Source: Blastocatellia bacterium
GTDB lineage: Bacteria; Acidobacteriota; Blastocatellia; Chloracidobacteriales; Chloracidobacteriaceae
Assembly: GCA_019695185.1 (NCBI GenBank)
Contig: JAIBAN010000034.1
Location: forward strand, 1 to 64,000
DNA: 64,000 bases
Reading direction: 5' to 3'
The first letter of the stretch is position 1. Each line of letters opens with the position of its first letter. Below the pieces are notes generated by a model. It was not told the origin of the DNA. It worked only from the letters and a program-made list of their open reading frames with translations, and did no database searches. The position numbers and the translations under genes are program-made. Shown here piece by piece: positions 51,955 to 60,017 of this stretch.

Positions 51955-53124
51955 ATGGGTTTCAAGTACGGAATTCTCGGAGCCGGTCGGCAGGGCACTG
52001 CTTCGGGCTATGACATTGCACGTTTCGGCGATGCCGACCAGATTGTTTTTGCCGATGCCAATGTGGAAGCGGCCATGGCCGCCGCCAAACGGGTCAACAC
52101 CCTGGTTGGCCGCGAAGTCGCGCGGGCCGATTACATCAATGCGGCGGACGCCTCAAGTCTGGTGTCCTTCATGGATGACCTGAACGCCTGTGTCAGCGCC
52201 ATCCCTTATTATTTCAACACGGCAGCAGCAGCGGCAGCGATTTCGGCGCATTGTCATTTCTGCGATCTGGGCGGCAATACCGGCGTGGTCTTGCAGGAAC
52301 TGGCCTTGCACGAAGAAGCCAAACACGCCGAAATCTGCCTCGTTCCGGATTGCGGTGTCGGTCCCGGCATGATTTCGAATCTGGCAGTGTACTGTGCCGA
52401 ACAGTTTGACGAGTGTGAGGAAGTGCTGATTTACGACGGCGGGTTGCCCCAAAAGCCCCGCCCACCCTTTAACTATGCCTTGTATTTCAATATCGAAGGG
52501 CTGACGAACGAATATTGGGGTGATGCGCTGTATCTGGAAAACGGCAAGGTGACGCCGACCCCCTGTTTTGCCGACCCGGAACCGGAAATGGTGGACATTC
52601 CCGAACTCGGGCGGCTGGAAGCCTTTGTTACTTCCGGCGGACTTTCGACCATGGTTTCCACCTATGAGGGAAAGCTCCAGCGCCTGCGCAACAAAACCCT
52701 GCGCTATCCGGGACATTATGCCTTGATGAAAGCCCTGAACGATGTCGGGTTTTTCAATCTGAACCCGGTCAAAGTGGGAAATACGGAAGTGGTTCCCCGG
52801 CAGGTGACTCATGCACTGCTCGACCCTCTCTTTAAACCGCAGCCGGATGATACCGATTACATGGTGATTCACATGCGGGCCAAAGGCGTCAAAAACGGGA
52901 AGCCATCCCACCTGACGCTAGATTTGCTTGACCGTCACGACCCGGCTACCGGGTTCGCCGCGATGGAGCGCACGACCGGATTTCATGCTGCCATTGTCGC
53001 CCAGATGATGGTTCGGGGTGAAATCAAACACGGTGCCATTCCGCTGGAACAGGCGGTGAATGCCGGGCGGATGGTTGAAGAACTCGCCAAACGTGACATG
53101 CCAGTGCGGGTGCAGCAGGACTGA
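51955..53124 (+). CDS. Saccharopine dehydrogenase-family oxidoreductase
   Basis: 389 residues. The N-terminal Rossmann motif G-I-L-G-A-G-R-Q-G-T-A lies at about 6-16, followed by F-A-D-A-N-V-E-A-A at the end of strand two and C-D-L-G-G-N-T-G-V. The C-terminal domain matches the saccharopine-dehydrogenase/lysine-6-dehydrogenase fold (T-S-G-G-L-S-T-M, R-Y-P-G-H). It oxidises or reduces an amino-acid-linked substrate with NAD(P); lysine 6-dehydrogenase is the closest guess. AAAGGAAA precedes the ATG at a rather long spacing. The gap before it (51748-51954) carries no repeat array. Confidence 0.85.
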   Translation: MGFKYGILGAGRQGTASGYDIARFGDADQIVFADANVEAAMAAAKRVNTLVGREVARADYINAADASSLVSFMDDLNACVSAIPYYFNTAAAAAAISAHCHFCDLGGNTGVVLQELALHEEAKHAEICLVPDCGVGPGMISNLAVYCAEQFDECEEVLIYDGGLPQKPRPPFNYALYFNIEGLTNEYWGDALYLENGKVTPTPCFADPEPEMVDIPELGRLEAFVTSGGLSTMVSTYEGKLQRLRNKTLRYPGHYALMKALNDVGFFNLNPVKVGNTEVVPRQVTHALLDPLFKPQPDDTDYMVIHMRAKGVKNGKPSHLTLDLLDRHDPATGFAAMERTTGFHAAIVAQMMVRGEIKHGAIPLEQAVNAGRMVEELAKRDMPVRVQQD

Positions 53125-53129
53125 AACCA

Positions 53130-53237
53130 GAACTGAGGACTGACGACTGAGGGGAATCGAAGGTGTACTATGAGAAAAAAGCCTTCACCAGGCAATCTGG
53201 AAAAAACTCAGTCCTCAGTCCTCAGTCCTCAGTCCTT
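53130..53237. repeat. Inverted AGGACTG array overlapping the mutY start
   Basis: Left arm 53130-53152 (AACTGAGGACTGACGACTGAGG) starts 6 bp past the previous stop codon. Right arm 53207-53237 has four perfect CTCAGTC-type units, and degenerate copies continue to about 53270. The right arm lies inside the mutY reading frame. Confidence 0.92.
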
Positions 53238-54312
53238 GGAAAGTCCTCAGTTTTTGGAAAGCCCTCAGACCTTCGGTTCCCGGTTGTTGTCCTGGTATGA
53301 CGCCAACCGGCGGGACCTGCCCTGGCGGCGCACCACTGACCCTTATGCCATCTGGATTTCAGAGGTCATGCTGCAACAGACCCAGGTTTCACGGGTGGTT
53401 GAATACTATCAACGGTTTCTCAAAACCTTTCCGACGGTTCGCCATCTGGCCGAAGCCAGGCTGGACGAAGTGCTGAAACAGTGGGAAGGGTTGGGATATT
53501 ATGGCCGGGCGCGGGCCGTGCATGAATGTGCCCGCTTCCTAGTGAGTGAAACCAGCGGAAAGTTTCCTCAAACCAGAGGCGAACTGGAAGAACTCCCCGG
53601 ATTTGGACCATATACCGCTGCTGCCGTTGCTTCGATTGCCTTTGGCGAACCGGTGCCGGCTTTGGATGCAAATGTCATTCGGGTTATGAGCCGGTATCTG
53701 GCCGTCTCGCCGGCCACCCCCACCACCATTCGCAAACGGATCCAGACAACCCTCCAAGACCTGCTGGCTACGGACCGGGCCGGTGATTTCAATCAGGCCA
53801 TGATGGAACTGGGAGCCCTGGTCTGTCGTCATCCCCAACCCTCCTGCCTTCTCTGTCCGGTCTCAGAAACCTGTGCCGGACGTCTGTCGGGAAATCCAGG
53901 TGCCTGGCCGGTAAAAAAACAGCCAGCCGTGAAGCCGCAGGTCCGGGCCGCCTGCGGGGTCATATTTCAAAGGGGAAAATACCTGGTGGTCCAACGTCCC
54001 CTGCAAGGGCTGCTGGGCGGGTTATGGGAATTTCCGGGTGGCCGCCTCCAAAGCGAAGAAACAGTGGAAACCGCCTGCGTGCGGGGGATTAAAGAAAAAA
54101 CCGGAATCCTGGCTGGTATCGTAGCTCCACTGACAACCGTCAATCATACGTTTTCACATTTTCGGGTCGAACTTTCGGTCTTTCACTGCCGCATCATTGG
54201 CATGACTTTTACCAGTGGAAAGGGCAAGTGGGTCACCTCGATTCAACTTCAGGAATTGGCCATGACCGGTACGGCTCGGAAAATTCGGAAAATGCTGCTT
54301 GAACCACAGTAG
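53170..54312 (+). CDS. mutY: A/G-specific adenine glycosylase
   Basis: 380 residues. Removes adenine mispaired with 8-oxoguanine. The glycosylase domain shows R-D-L-P-W-R-R, E-V-M-L-Q-Q-T-Q-V (with catalytic Glu), the HhH L-P-G-F-G-P-Y-T-A-A-A, catalytic Asp in A-L-D-A-N-V-I-R-V, and the 4Fe-4S loop C-x6-C-x2-C-x5-C (C-R-H-P-Q-P-S-C-L-L-C). The C-terminal MutT-like domain (about 255-375) has a degenerate Nudix box (R-G-I-K-E-K-T-G-I), as usual for MutY. Residues 13-34 are encoded by the repeat arm (S-S-V-L-S-P-Q-S-L), so the N-terminus is an acquired extension unless a downstream TTG is the true start. AAGGTG precedes ATG 53170. Confidence 0.94.
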   Translation: MRKKPSPGNLEKTQSSVLSPQSLESPQFLESPQTFGSRLLSWYDANRRDLPWRRTTDPYAIWISEVMLQQTQVSRVVEYYQRFLKTFPTVRHLAEARLDEVLKQWEGLGYYGRARAVHECARFLVSETSGKFPQTRGELEELPGFGPYTAAAVASIAFGEPVPALDANVIRVMSRYLAVSPATPTTIRKRIQTTLQDLLATDRAGDFNQAMMELGALVCRHPQPSCLLCPVSETCAGRLSGNPGAWPVKKQPAVKPQVRAACGVIFQRGKYLVVQRPLQGLLGGLWEFPGGRLQSEETVETACVRGIKEKTGILAGIVAPLTTVNHTFSHFRVELSVFHCRIIGMTFTSGKGKWVTSIQLQELAMTGTARKIRKMLLEPQ

Positions 54313-54419
54313 GCCATTTGCCATTTGCGATTTGCCATTTCATTGGATTTCCAGTTTTGGTGATGACTTTCAGCCTGAATGACAGGGGATACCACAATGG
54401 CAAATGGGCAATCGCAAAG
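54313..54419. repeat. Inverted GCCATTT/GCGATTT array between mutY and methyltransferase genes
   Basis: Left arm 54313-54341 (GCCATTTGCCATTTGCGATT and onward) directly follows the mutY stop codon. Right arm 54396-54419 (AATGGCAAATGGGCAATCGC...) is its reverse complement with small changes. The spacer is about 54 bp. Confidence 0.9.
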
Positions 54420-54459
54420 AATAATCTGTTGCTAAACTTTGTTCCTGCAAGGAGTTTTC

Positions 54460-55491
54460 ATGTCGTCTGCGCCTTCATCCCAAAATCTTCCACCTGAAGT
54501 ATTTATGCTCCAACTCATCACCAGCAAGTGGGTCACACAGTCCATTGCCGTGGTGGCTGAACTCGGAATCGCGGATTTATTGATTGACGCTCCGCAAGGG
54601 GTTGAATTCCTGGCCCAAAAAACCGGGTCACATGCGCCTTCGCTGTATCGGGTCATGCGTGGATTGGCCAGCGTGGGCATTTTTGCGGAAGCAGCCGACA
54701 AGGTGTTTGCCCTGACTCCGCTGTCCCATTGTTTACGGAGCGATGTTCCCAATTCCGTGCGGGGGGTGGCACTGTTTCAAAGCGCGGATTTTGCCATTCG
54801 TCCCTGGGAACAGATTCGGCACAGCGTCAAAACCGGAGAATCGGCTTTTGAACATGTCTATGGCTGCCATTTCTTTGAGTATGTCACGCAACATCCGGCA
54901 GCCAATGAAATTTTCAATAACGCGATGACCAACAATTCCGCCCAGGGGCATTCGGCGATTGCCAATTCCTATGATTTCAGTCAAGTCCGGACCCTGGTGG
55001 ATGTCGGTGGCGGACATGGCCGGTTGCTCGCCACCATTCTCAAAGCGCACCCGCACATGAAAGGGGTATTGTTTGACTTACCCCATGTGGTGGAAGGGGC
55101 TGCTGCTTTGCTGGCCGCCGAAGGCGTGTTGGAACGCTGCGAAATCATGGGGGGCAGTTTTTTTGAACCGGTTCCGGCTGGTTACGACGCCTATATTTTG
55201 ACTCATATCATTCATGACTGGGATGACGAGCGTTCCCATAAAATTCTTTCCAACTGTCAGGCGGCCATGCGGGAGGATTCCCGGATTCTGTTGGGGGAAA
55301 TGGTGATTCCGCCGGGCAATGCCCCATTTTTCGGGAAACTGCTCGATTTGGAAATGCTGGTTATGACTCCCGGAGGCCGCGAACGAACCGAAGCCGAATA
55401 TCGTGCCCTTTTCGCCAGTGCCGGATTGAACGTAACTGCGATTGTTCCAACCCCAACCCCGGTGAGTGTGATTGAAGGATGGCGGGCTTAA
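54460..55491 (+). CDS. SAM-dependent O-methyltransferase (COMT/HIOMT-like)
   Basis: 343 residues from ATG 54460 (CAAGGAG 7 nt upstream). The N-terminal winged-helix dimerisation domain (1-~110, V-A-E-L-G-I-A-D-L-L) is followed by the SAM-binding V-D-V-G-G-G-H-G-R-L-L, the P-H-V-V-E-G-A segment and the catalytic-His region I-I-H-D-W-D-D-E. Members methylate hydroxyl groups of phenolics, polyketides, hydroxyneurosporene or related small molecules. The substrate is unknown and no biosynthetic cluster surrounds it. Confidence 0.88.
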   Translation: MSSAPSSQNLPPEVFMLQLITSKWVTQSIAVVAELGIADLLIDAPQGVEFLAQKTGSHAPSLYRVMRGLASVGIFAEAADKVFALTPLSHCLRSDVPNSVRGVALFQSADFAIRPWEQIRHSVKTGESAFEHVYGCHFFEYVTQHPAANEIFNNAMTNNSAQGHSAIANSYDFSQVRTLVDVGGGHGRLLATILKAHPHMKGVLFDLPHVVEGAAALLAAEGVLERCEIMGGSFFEPVPAGYDAYILTHIIHDWDDERSHKILSNCQAAMREDSRILLGEMVIPPGNAPFFGKLLDLEMLVMTPGGRERTEAEYRALFASAGLNVTAIVPTPTPVSVIEGWRA

Positions 55492-55498
55492 AGCCTGG

Positions 55499-55640
55499 TC
55501 ACTTGCGATTTGCGATTGCCCATTTGCGATTTGCGATTGTGGAAGCAACTCAAATCAGGCAGAAGTTGATTGCCAAAGCTGGAATAAACCTCAATTGGGT
55601 CAGCGGAAATGGCACATGGCAAATGGGCAATCGCAAATGG
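55499..55640. repeat. Inverted GCGATTT/GCCCATT array
   Basis: Left arm 55499-55541 (about six 7-bp words of TGCGATT and CCCATTT type) starts 8 bp after the stop codon. Right arm 55610-55640 (GGCACATGGCAAATGGGCAA...) is the reverse complement. The spacer is about 68 bp. The right arm ends 15 bp before ATG 55655. Confidence 0.92.
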
Positions 55641-55654
55641 AAAAAGGAAACCAC

Positions 55655-56800
55655 ATGCGTTCCAGGCTCGATTCGGTTGATTTTCTGCGGGGGTTGGTGA
55701 TGGTCATTATGGCTTTGGACCACACCCGTGATTTTTTTGCTGCTTCACCGATTGACCCAACCGATTTGACCAAAACCACCACAGCGCTCTTTCTGACCCG
55801 GTGGGTGACTCATTTTTGTGCCCCCGTCTTTGTTTTTCTGGCCGGAACGGGAATGTTTCTTTCGGCTGCCAAGGGAAAACCCGTCACAGAGCTTTCCCGT
55901 TTCTTGCTGACCCGTGGACTCTGGCTGGTTTTTTTGGAGTTGACGGTGGTTCGGTTTGGGTGGCTGTTCAACATCAATTACCAAATCACCTTCGGACAGG
56001 TTATCTGGGCTATCGGCTGGTCCATGGTTTTCATGGCCCTTCTGGTCTATTTGCCAACCAAGGCTATCACCGGCATTGGCCTCCTGATGATTGTCCTGCA
56101 TAACCTGCTGGACCCGTTCAAAAGCGACCAGTTTGGGTCATTTGCCTGGATGTGGATGATTTTCCATGAAGGGGGCCTGCTTCAGGTGACTTCTTCCATC
56201 CGGCTTTTTGTCGTCTATCCTTTGATTCCCTGGATTGGTGTGATGGCCGTCGGCTATGGCTTTGGAGCCTTTGTACAGTCGGTTCCCGAAACCCGCCGCA
56301 AAAGAGTTTTGCTGCTTGGTTTGGGGTTGACAGCGTTGTTTGTGGCGCTCCGGGCCACCAATCTCTATGGTGACCCTGGGCACTGGGCAGCCCAAAAAAG
56401 CACCCTCTTTACTGTGTTTTCATTTGTAAATTGCCAAAAATATCCGCCGTCGCTTCTGTTTTTACTGATGACACTGGGACCGGCGTTGCTCTGTCTGGCT
56501 GCGGTTGACCGGGATTTGGGCAAATGGGCACAGCCTTTTGTGACATTGGGGCGGGTGCCGCTCTTTTATTACATTCTCCATCTGCCATTGATTCACGTTG
56601 CCGCCGGTGTTTGTTTTTATGCTCGCTACGGCCCGGCAGTCTTTTCCTTTGGCCCTGACAATCTGCCGGAGGATTTTGGTTACGGGTTGCCGGTGGTTTA
56701 TCTGGCTTGGATTCTTTGTGTACTGACTTTATATCCCTTGTGCCGCTGGTTTGCCGGTGTCAAAAAACGCCGTTCCGACCCGTGGCTTTCTTATTTATGA
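55655..56800 (+). CDS. DUF1624-type membrane acyltransferase (HGSNAT-like)
   Basis: 381 residues from ATG 55655 (AAAAAGG upstream; an ATG at 55637 lies in the repeat arm). About ten membrane helices. The opening R-L-D-S-V-D-F-L-R-G-L-V-M and A-L-D-H-T-R-D-F-F are the hallmark of the DUF1624/heparan-alpha-glucosaminide N-acetyltransferase family, which moves acetyl groups across the membrane onto sugars. The bacterial substrate is unknown. Its stop codon overlaps the next start (ATGA at 56797). Confidence 0.9.
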   Translation: MRSRLDSVDFLRGLVMVIMALDHTRDFFAASPIDPTDLTKTTTALFLTRWVTHFCAPVFVFLAGTGMFLSAAKGKPVTELSRFLLTRGLWLVFLELTVVRFGWLFNINYQITFGQVIWAIGWSMVFMALLVYLPTKAITGIGLLMIVLHNLLDPFKSDQFGSFAWMWMIFHEGGLLQVTSSIRLFVVYPLIPWIGVMAVGYGFGAFVQSVPETRRKRVLLLGLGLTALFVALRATNLYGDPGHWAAQKSTLFTVFSFVNCQKYPPSLLFLLMTLGPALLCLAAVDRDLGKWAQPFVTLGRVPLFYYILHLPLIHVAAGVCFYARYGPAVFSFGPDNLPEDFGYGLPVVYLAWILCVLTLYPLCRWFAGVKKRRSDPWLSYL

Positions 56801-57492
56801 GCAAACCTGGATTCTTTCGCAGACTGGTCACCGGACCCTTTGGAAAAATTGTGGCAGGGCTGGTGGTTGTGGTTTTACTTGTTTTGGTGGCGTTTGTGGT
56901 TGACCTGAATCGGACGCCCGCCTGCGACATCCGGGAGTTTGACGCCAACGAGGTCGCCCGCCTGGATACGGCCATGTGGCGGTCCTACTACGACCGGCAA
57001 AAACTATTGTTGTTTCGTCAACTGACGGAGCTTTTACGGACGCAGTACCGCTTCAGCTACTCCAAATCAAACACAGTCGCCTATCATGCCGCCAAAGCCG
57101 CCTTTGTTTTCAAGGACGGCCACAACCGGGCCGAATATGAACGGGCACTCCCTGAATTGCAGGCTTTCTATCGGGAAATCCAGTCTATCAGTTCCCGTCC
57201 TTTTGATGCCGACCAGGTTGCCAAACTGGAACTTGAATGGTGGATTATCCATCGGGAACGGGCCAAACATCAGGGCGGCGAACTGGAAGGGGCGTTGGCC
57301 GATGCCGCCGGTGCAATTTACCAGATGCCCCCTGAGCGGTTTGCTGAACATGCCCGCCTGCGGGCCGAAGCCATGCACATTCGTGATGCCAAAGCTGCAC
57401 AGGGCGGTGTGACCGAAGCAGATTGGAAACGGATTGACGAACTGTTGCACCAATCCTGGCAATCACTCTGGAAAGCAGTGCATACTTCTTAA
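56797..57492 (+). CDS. Membrane-anchored protein of unknown function
   Basis: 231 residues from ATG 56797, translationally coupled to the DUF1624 gene by a 4-bp overlap. One N-terminal membrane helix (about 15-38, I-V-A-G-L-V-V-V-V-L-L-V-L-V) is followed by a soluble helical domain with D-T-A-M-W-R-S-Y-Y-D-R-Q-K and L-E-L-E-W-W-I-I-H-R-E-R-A. I recognise no family. Coupling suggests it works with the acyltransferase. Confidence 0.8.
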   Translation: MSKPGFFRRLVTGPFGKIVAGLVVVVLLVLVAFVVDLNRTPACDIREFDANEVARLDTAMWRSYYDRQKLLLFRQLTELLRTQYRFSYSKSNTVAYHAAKAAFVFKDGHNRAEYERALPELQAFYREIQSISSRPFDADQVAKLELEWWIIHRERAKHQGGELEGALADAAGAIYQMPPERFAEHARLRAEAMHIRDAKAAQGGVTEADWKRIDELLHQSWQSLWKAVHTS

Positions 57493-57528
57493 GCACCGAG
57501 CGCAGCAATGACGTTGCCAGTTGTGAAA

Positions 57529-57597
57529 GGTAAATGGTAAATGGTGATCGGCTCCAATCCCGGTTTTTTCACCATTGCCCATTGCCCATTGCCCATG
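57529..57597. repeat. Inverted GGTAAAT/CCCATTG array
   Basis: Left arm 57529-57546 (GGTAAATGGTAAATGGTG) and right arm 57570-57597 (CACCATTGCCCATTGCCCAT...). The arms are complementary with A/G changes (GGTAAAT versus GGGCAAT). The spacer is only about 24 bp. It lies 30 bp before the GNAT gene. Confidence 0.85.
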
Positions 57598-57627
57598 ACC
57601 ATCAAAAACCCCTAACTGCCTGTTCTT

Positions 57628-58446
57628 ATGCTTTTTGCCGACCTTGCTTTAGCCCGCCGCCTCGAAGCTGCCGAAACTTCCATCAGTGTTGAAGTTGTAG
57701 CGGCTTATCAGCAAATCCGCCCGCGCTTGGGAGCCACTTCCGAACCGATTGCCGGGACCACCGCCATTTTCACGGGGGTTGACTCTCCGCTGACCCAGGT
57801 TTTTGGCCTGGGGCTGTACGAACCGGTCACTGACGCGCATCTGGACCGGTTGGAAACCTTCTTCTTCAGTCGTCAAGCCGGGGTCAATATTGAGCTCTGC
57901 CCTTTGGCCGACCCTGGATTGGCTCTCAAATTGGCTGAACGGAATTACCGGGTGATTGAATTTTCCAATGTTCTGGTGCGGGAACTGCGCCCTTTGGATG
58001 CGGAAATGCCGCCCCCGACAGAAGTCACCGTCCATCAACTGGTTCCCGAAAAGGTGGACCAATGGGCTCTGACTGTGGCCAAAAGTTTTGTGCCTGACAG
58101 CAGTCCCTCCGCCGAGATCATTGACCTTTTTCAGGCGGTCTTTCACATGCGAACCTCGACTTGCTTTTTGGCTGAAATTGAGGGGAAACCGGTGGGCGGC
58201 GGCATGCTCTGCATTCATGACGGCATTGGCGGTCTGGCGGCCACCAGTACGTTGGAAGGGTACCGCAATCGCGGAGTCCAATCCGCTCTGATTTCCGCCC
58301 GGATTGCCGAAGCCGCCGGTGAAGGTTGTGAAATGGCGATGGTCACGACCGGTCCCGGCACAACCTCCCAACGCAATGTCGAACGTTTCGGCTTTCGTGT
58401 GGTGTATACCCGAACCAAGTTTTTCCGTCCTTTTGTGACGGTCTGA
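57628..58446 (+). CDS. GNAT-family N-acetyltransferase
   Basis: 272 residues. The C-terminal half (about 135-270) is a GNAT domain: C-F-L-A-E-I-E-G-K-P-V-G-G-G, then L-A-A-T-S-T-L-E-G-Y-R-N-R-G-V-Q-S-A-L, the acetyl-CoA pyrophosphate loop (R-N-R-G-V-Q). It ends with N-V-E-R-F-G-F-R-V-V-Y-T-R-T. The N-terminal half may be a decayed GNAT copy. Acceptor unknown. No Shine-Dalgarno is visible. Confidence 0.86.
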   Translation: MLFADLALARRLEAAETSISVEVVAAYQQIRPRLGATSEPIAGTTAIFTGVDSPLTQVFGLGLYEPVTDAHLDRLETFFFSRQAGVNIELCPLADPGLALKLAERNYRVIEFSNVLVRELRPLDAEMPPPTEVTVHQLVPEKVDQWALTVAKSFVPDSSPSAEIIDLFQAVFHMRTSTCFLAEIEGKPVGGGMLCIHDGIGGLAATSTLEGYRNRGVQSALISARIAEAAGEGCEMAMVTTGPGTTSQRNVERFGFRVVYTRTKFFRPFVTV

Positions 58447-58457
58447 ATCCAACGTAC

Positions 58458-58652
58458 CGAGTTCCGCCCTGAGGTGTCAGTTTGGAGTTCCGCCTTCAGG
58501 CGGCAGTTTTGAGTTCCGCGTTTACGCGGCTGGATTTTGGATTTACTCTTGCTCATTCCCTTTTTTATTCTGGAGCAGCCTAAAGGCTGTACTCCAAACT
58601 GCCGCGTAAACGCGGAACTCCAAACTGCCGCGTAAACGCGGAACTCCAAACC
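58458..58652. repeat. Second inverted array of ~24-bp mini-hairpin units
   Basis: The left arm has three units: a diverged GAGTTCCGCCCTGAGG, then GAGTTCCGCCTTCAGGCGGC and GAGTTCCGCGTTTACGCGGC. After a spacer of about 40 bp the right arm (58571-58652) has a variant unit (GCAGCCTAAAGGCTGTACTC) and two CCGCGTAAACGCGGAACTC units. The units match those at 17138-17317. It begins 11 bp after one stop codon and ends 14 bp before the next ATG. Confidence 0.92.
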
Positions 58653-58666
58653 TGTCGCCGTGTTGT

Positions 58667-59692
58667 ATGTCTTTTGAACCGTTTCTGAAAAAAGTGCAGG
58701 CTGCCCCGTTTGAACCGTATCCGTTGCTGACCAACGGGCATTTGCAGACCCTGGTCTGTTCGATGGTGAGTCGGAAGCGCCGTTTGTTGCCACAGCATTC
58801 CGAGCACCGGTGGTTTCAGGTTGAACCGGGTTTATCCGTGCTGGCGCAATGCCATTGGCGGTATGACAAGGCGACGACACCGTGCCTGCTGTTGTTGCAT
58901 GGGTTGGTGGGGTCAGCCGAGTCGCCCTACATGATTGGCACGGCTGAGGAAGCCCTCAAAGCCGGATTCAATGTGGTCCGGCTGAATATGCGCAATTGTG
59001 GCGAAGTGGAACCCAAACCCACCTTTTACCATGCCGGATTGACCTCGGACCCGCGCCAGGTGATTTCCGAATTGATTGAAAAAGACGGCTTGCAATGTTT
59101 GTTTTTGGTTGGATTTTCGCTGGGTGGGAATATTTTCCTCAAATATGCCGGTGAGGAGGGAGCCGGAATTTCCCCGGCACTCAAGGGGGTGATGGCTGTT
59201 TCCCCTTCGGTTTATCTGCCCGATTGTATTGAGTTGTTGGAAAAGCGTTCCAATCTGATTTACCACGAACATTTTGTCCGCAGCCTGAAACAGGCCGTGC
59301 GGGACCGGGCCCGACACAATCCGGGCTGGCTGGATTTGGCCCCGCTGAAATCCATCCGCACGTTGCGCCAGTTTGATGATGTGTACACCGGCCCCTATTC
59401 CGGGTTCCGCGATGCCACTGATTATTACAACCAATCCAGTTCGCGGCAGTTCATTCCGCAGATCAAGGTTCCGACCATGATTTTGCACGCCAAGGATGAC
59501 CCGTTTGTGCCCTACGCCCCGCTGGAATGCGCAGAGGTTCGTGCCAATCCCAACGTCCATTTGCTCGCCACGGACAAGGGAGGGCATGTGGCGTTTCTGG
59601 CCCGCCATCGTGAAAATGGCTCTCGCTATTGGGCGGAACATCGGATTATGGATTTTGTCAGGAGTCGGTTGGAAGCCGGGAACCACGGATAG
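58667..59692 (+). CDS. Alpha/beta hydrolase, YheT/ABHD1-3-like
   Basis: 341 residues. The N-terminal P-L-L-T-N-G-H-L-Q-T-L is the signature opening of the YheT family. The nucleophile elbow is G-F-S-L-G-G-N (Ser at about 150), with the oxyanion-side L-L-H-G-L-V-G-S and the late D-D-P-F-V-P and G-G-H-V-A-F segments carrying Asp and His. Members are esterase- or lipase-like enzymes with poorly defined substrates. No Shine-Dalgarno; a repeat array ends 14 bp upstream. Confidence 0.9.
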   Translation: MSFEPFLKKVQAAPFEPYPLLTNGHLQTLVCSMVSRKRRLLPQHSEHRWFQVEPGLSVLAQCHWRYDKATTPCLLLLHGLVGSAESPYMIGTAEEALKAGFNVVRLNMRNCGEVEPKPTFYHAGLTSDPRQVISELIEKDGLQCLFLVGFSLGGNIFLKYAGEEGAGISPALKGVMAVSPSVYLPDCIELLEKRSNLIYHEHFVRSLKQAVRDRARHNPGWLDLAPLKSIRTLRQFDDVYTGPYSGFRDATDYYNQSSSRQFIPQIKVPTMILHAKDDPFVPYAPLECAEVRANPNVHLLATDKGGHVAFLARHRENGSRYWAEHRIMDFVRSRLEAGNHG

Positions 59693-59755
59693 GGTACGGG
59701 AAAGTTCTTTTAGAAGGACACACCAACATCAGGCTTTTCCCAAGGAGACCTTTTC

Positions 59756-60013
59756 ATGAAAGCTTTTTTGAAAATTCTATTGTTTCTGCTTTTGTTCTTT
59801 TTGGGTGCCATGATTTTGTTTGGCCTGCTTGGCTTCATTATGAAGATTGTGGTCTGGGTTGGCATTCTGGCAATTTTGGGCGGGCTTTTGTACTTGTTTT
59901 TTGGTCCGGCGGAACCGGAAGCGGCCAAAGCGCGCCAGCCGGAAAAACTGTCTGCCCCCTCGCTGGGGGATGTCCAGGCCGAACTCAAACGCCGCAAGAA
60001 GGAAATGCAATAA
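59756..60013 (+). CDS. Small membrane protein, 85 residues
   Basis: Two closely spaced hydrophobic segments (about 4-30 and 31-50), then a charged tail (G-D-V-Q-A-E-L-K-R-R-K-K-E-M-Q). CCAAGGAGACC precedes the ATG, a strong ribosome-binding site. Function unknown. It converges on the M28 peptidase gene with a 4-bp gap. Confidence 0.75.
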   Translation: MKAFLKILLFLLLFFLGAMILFGLLGFIMKIVVWVGILAILGGLLYLFFGPAEPEAAKARQPEKLSAPSLGDVQAELKRRKKEMQ

Positions 60014-60017
60014 AACG

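Noticed and set aside
54040-54110. Active Nudix hydrolase domain in MutY
   Set aside because: The Nudix box lacks the R-E-x-x-E-E core (R-G-I-K-E-K seen); it is the normal 8-oxoG recognition domain of MutY.
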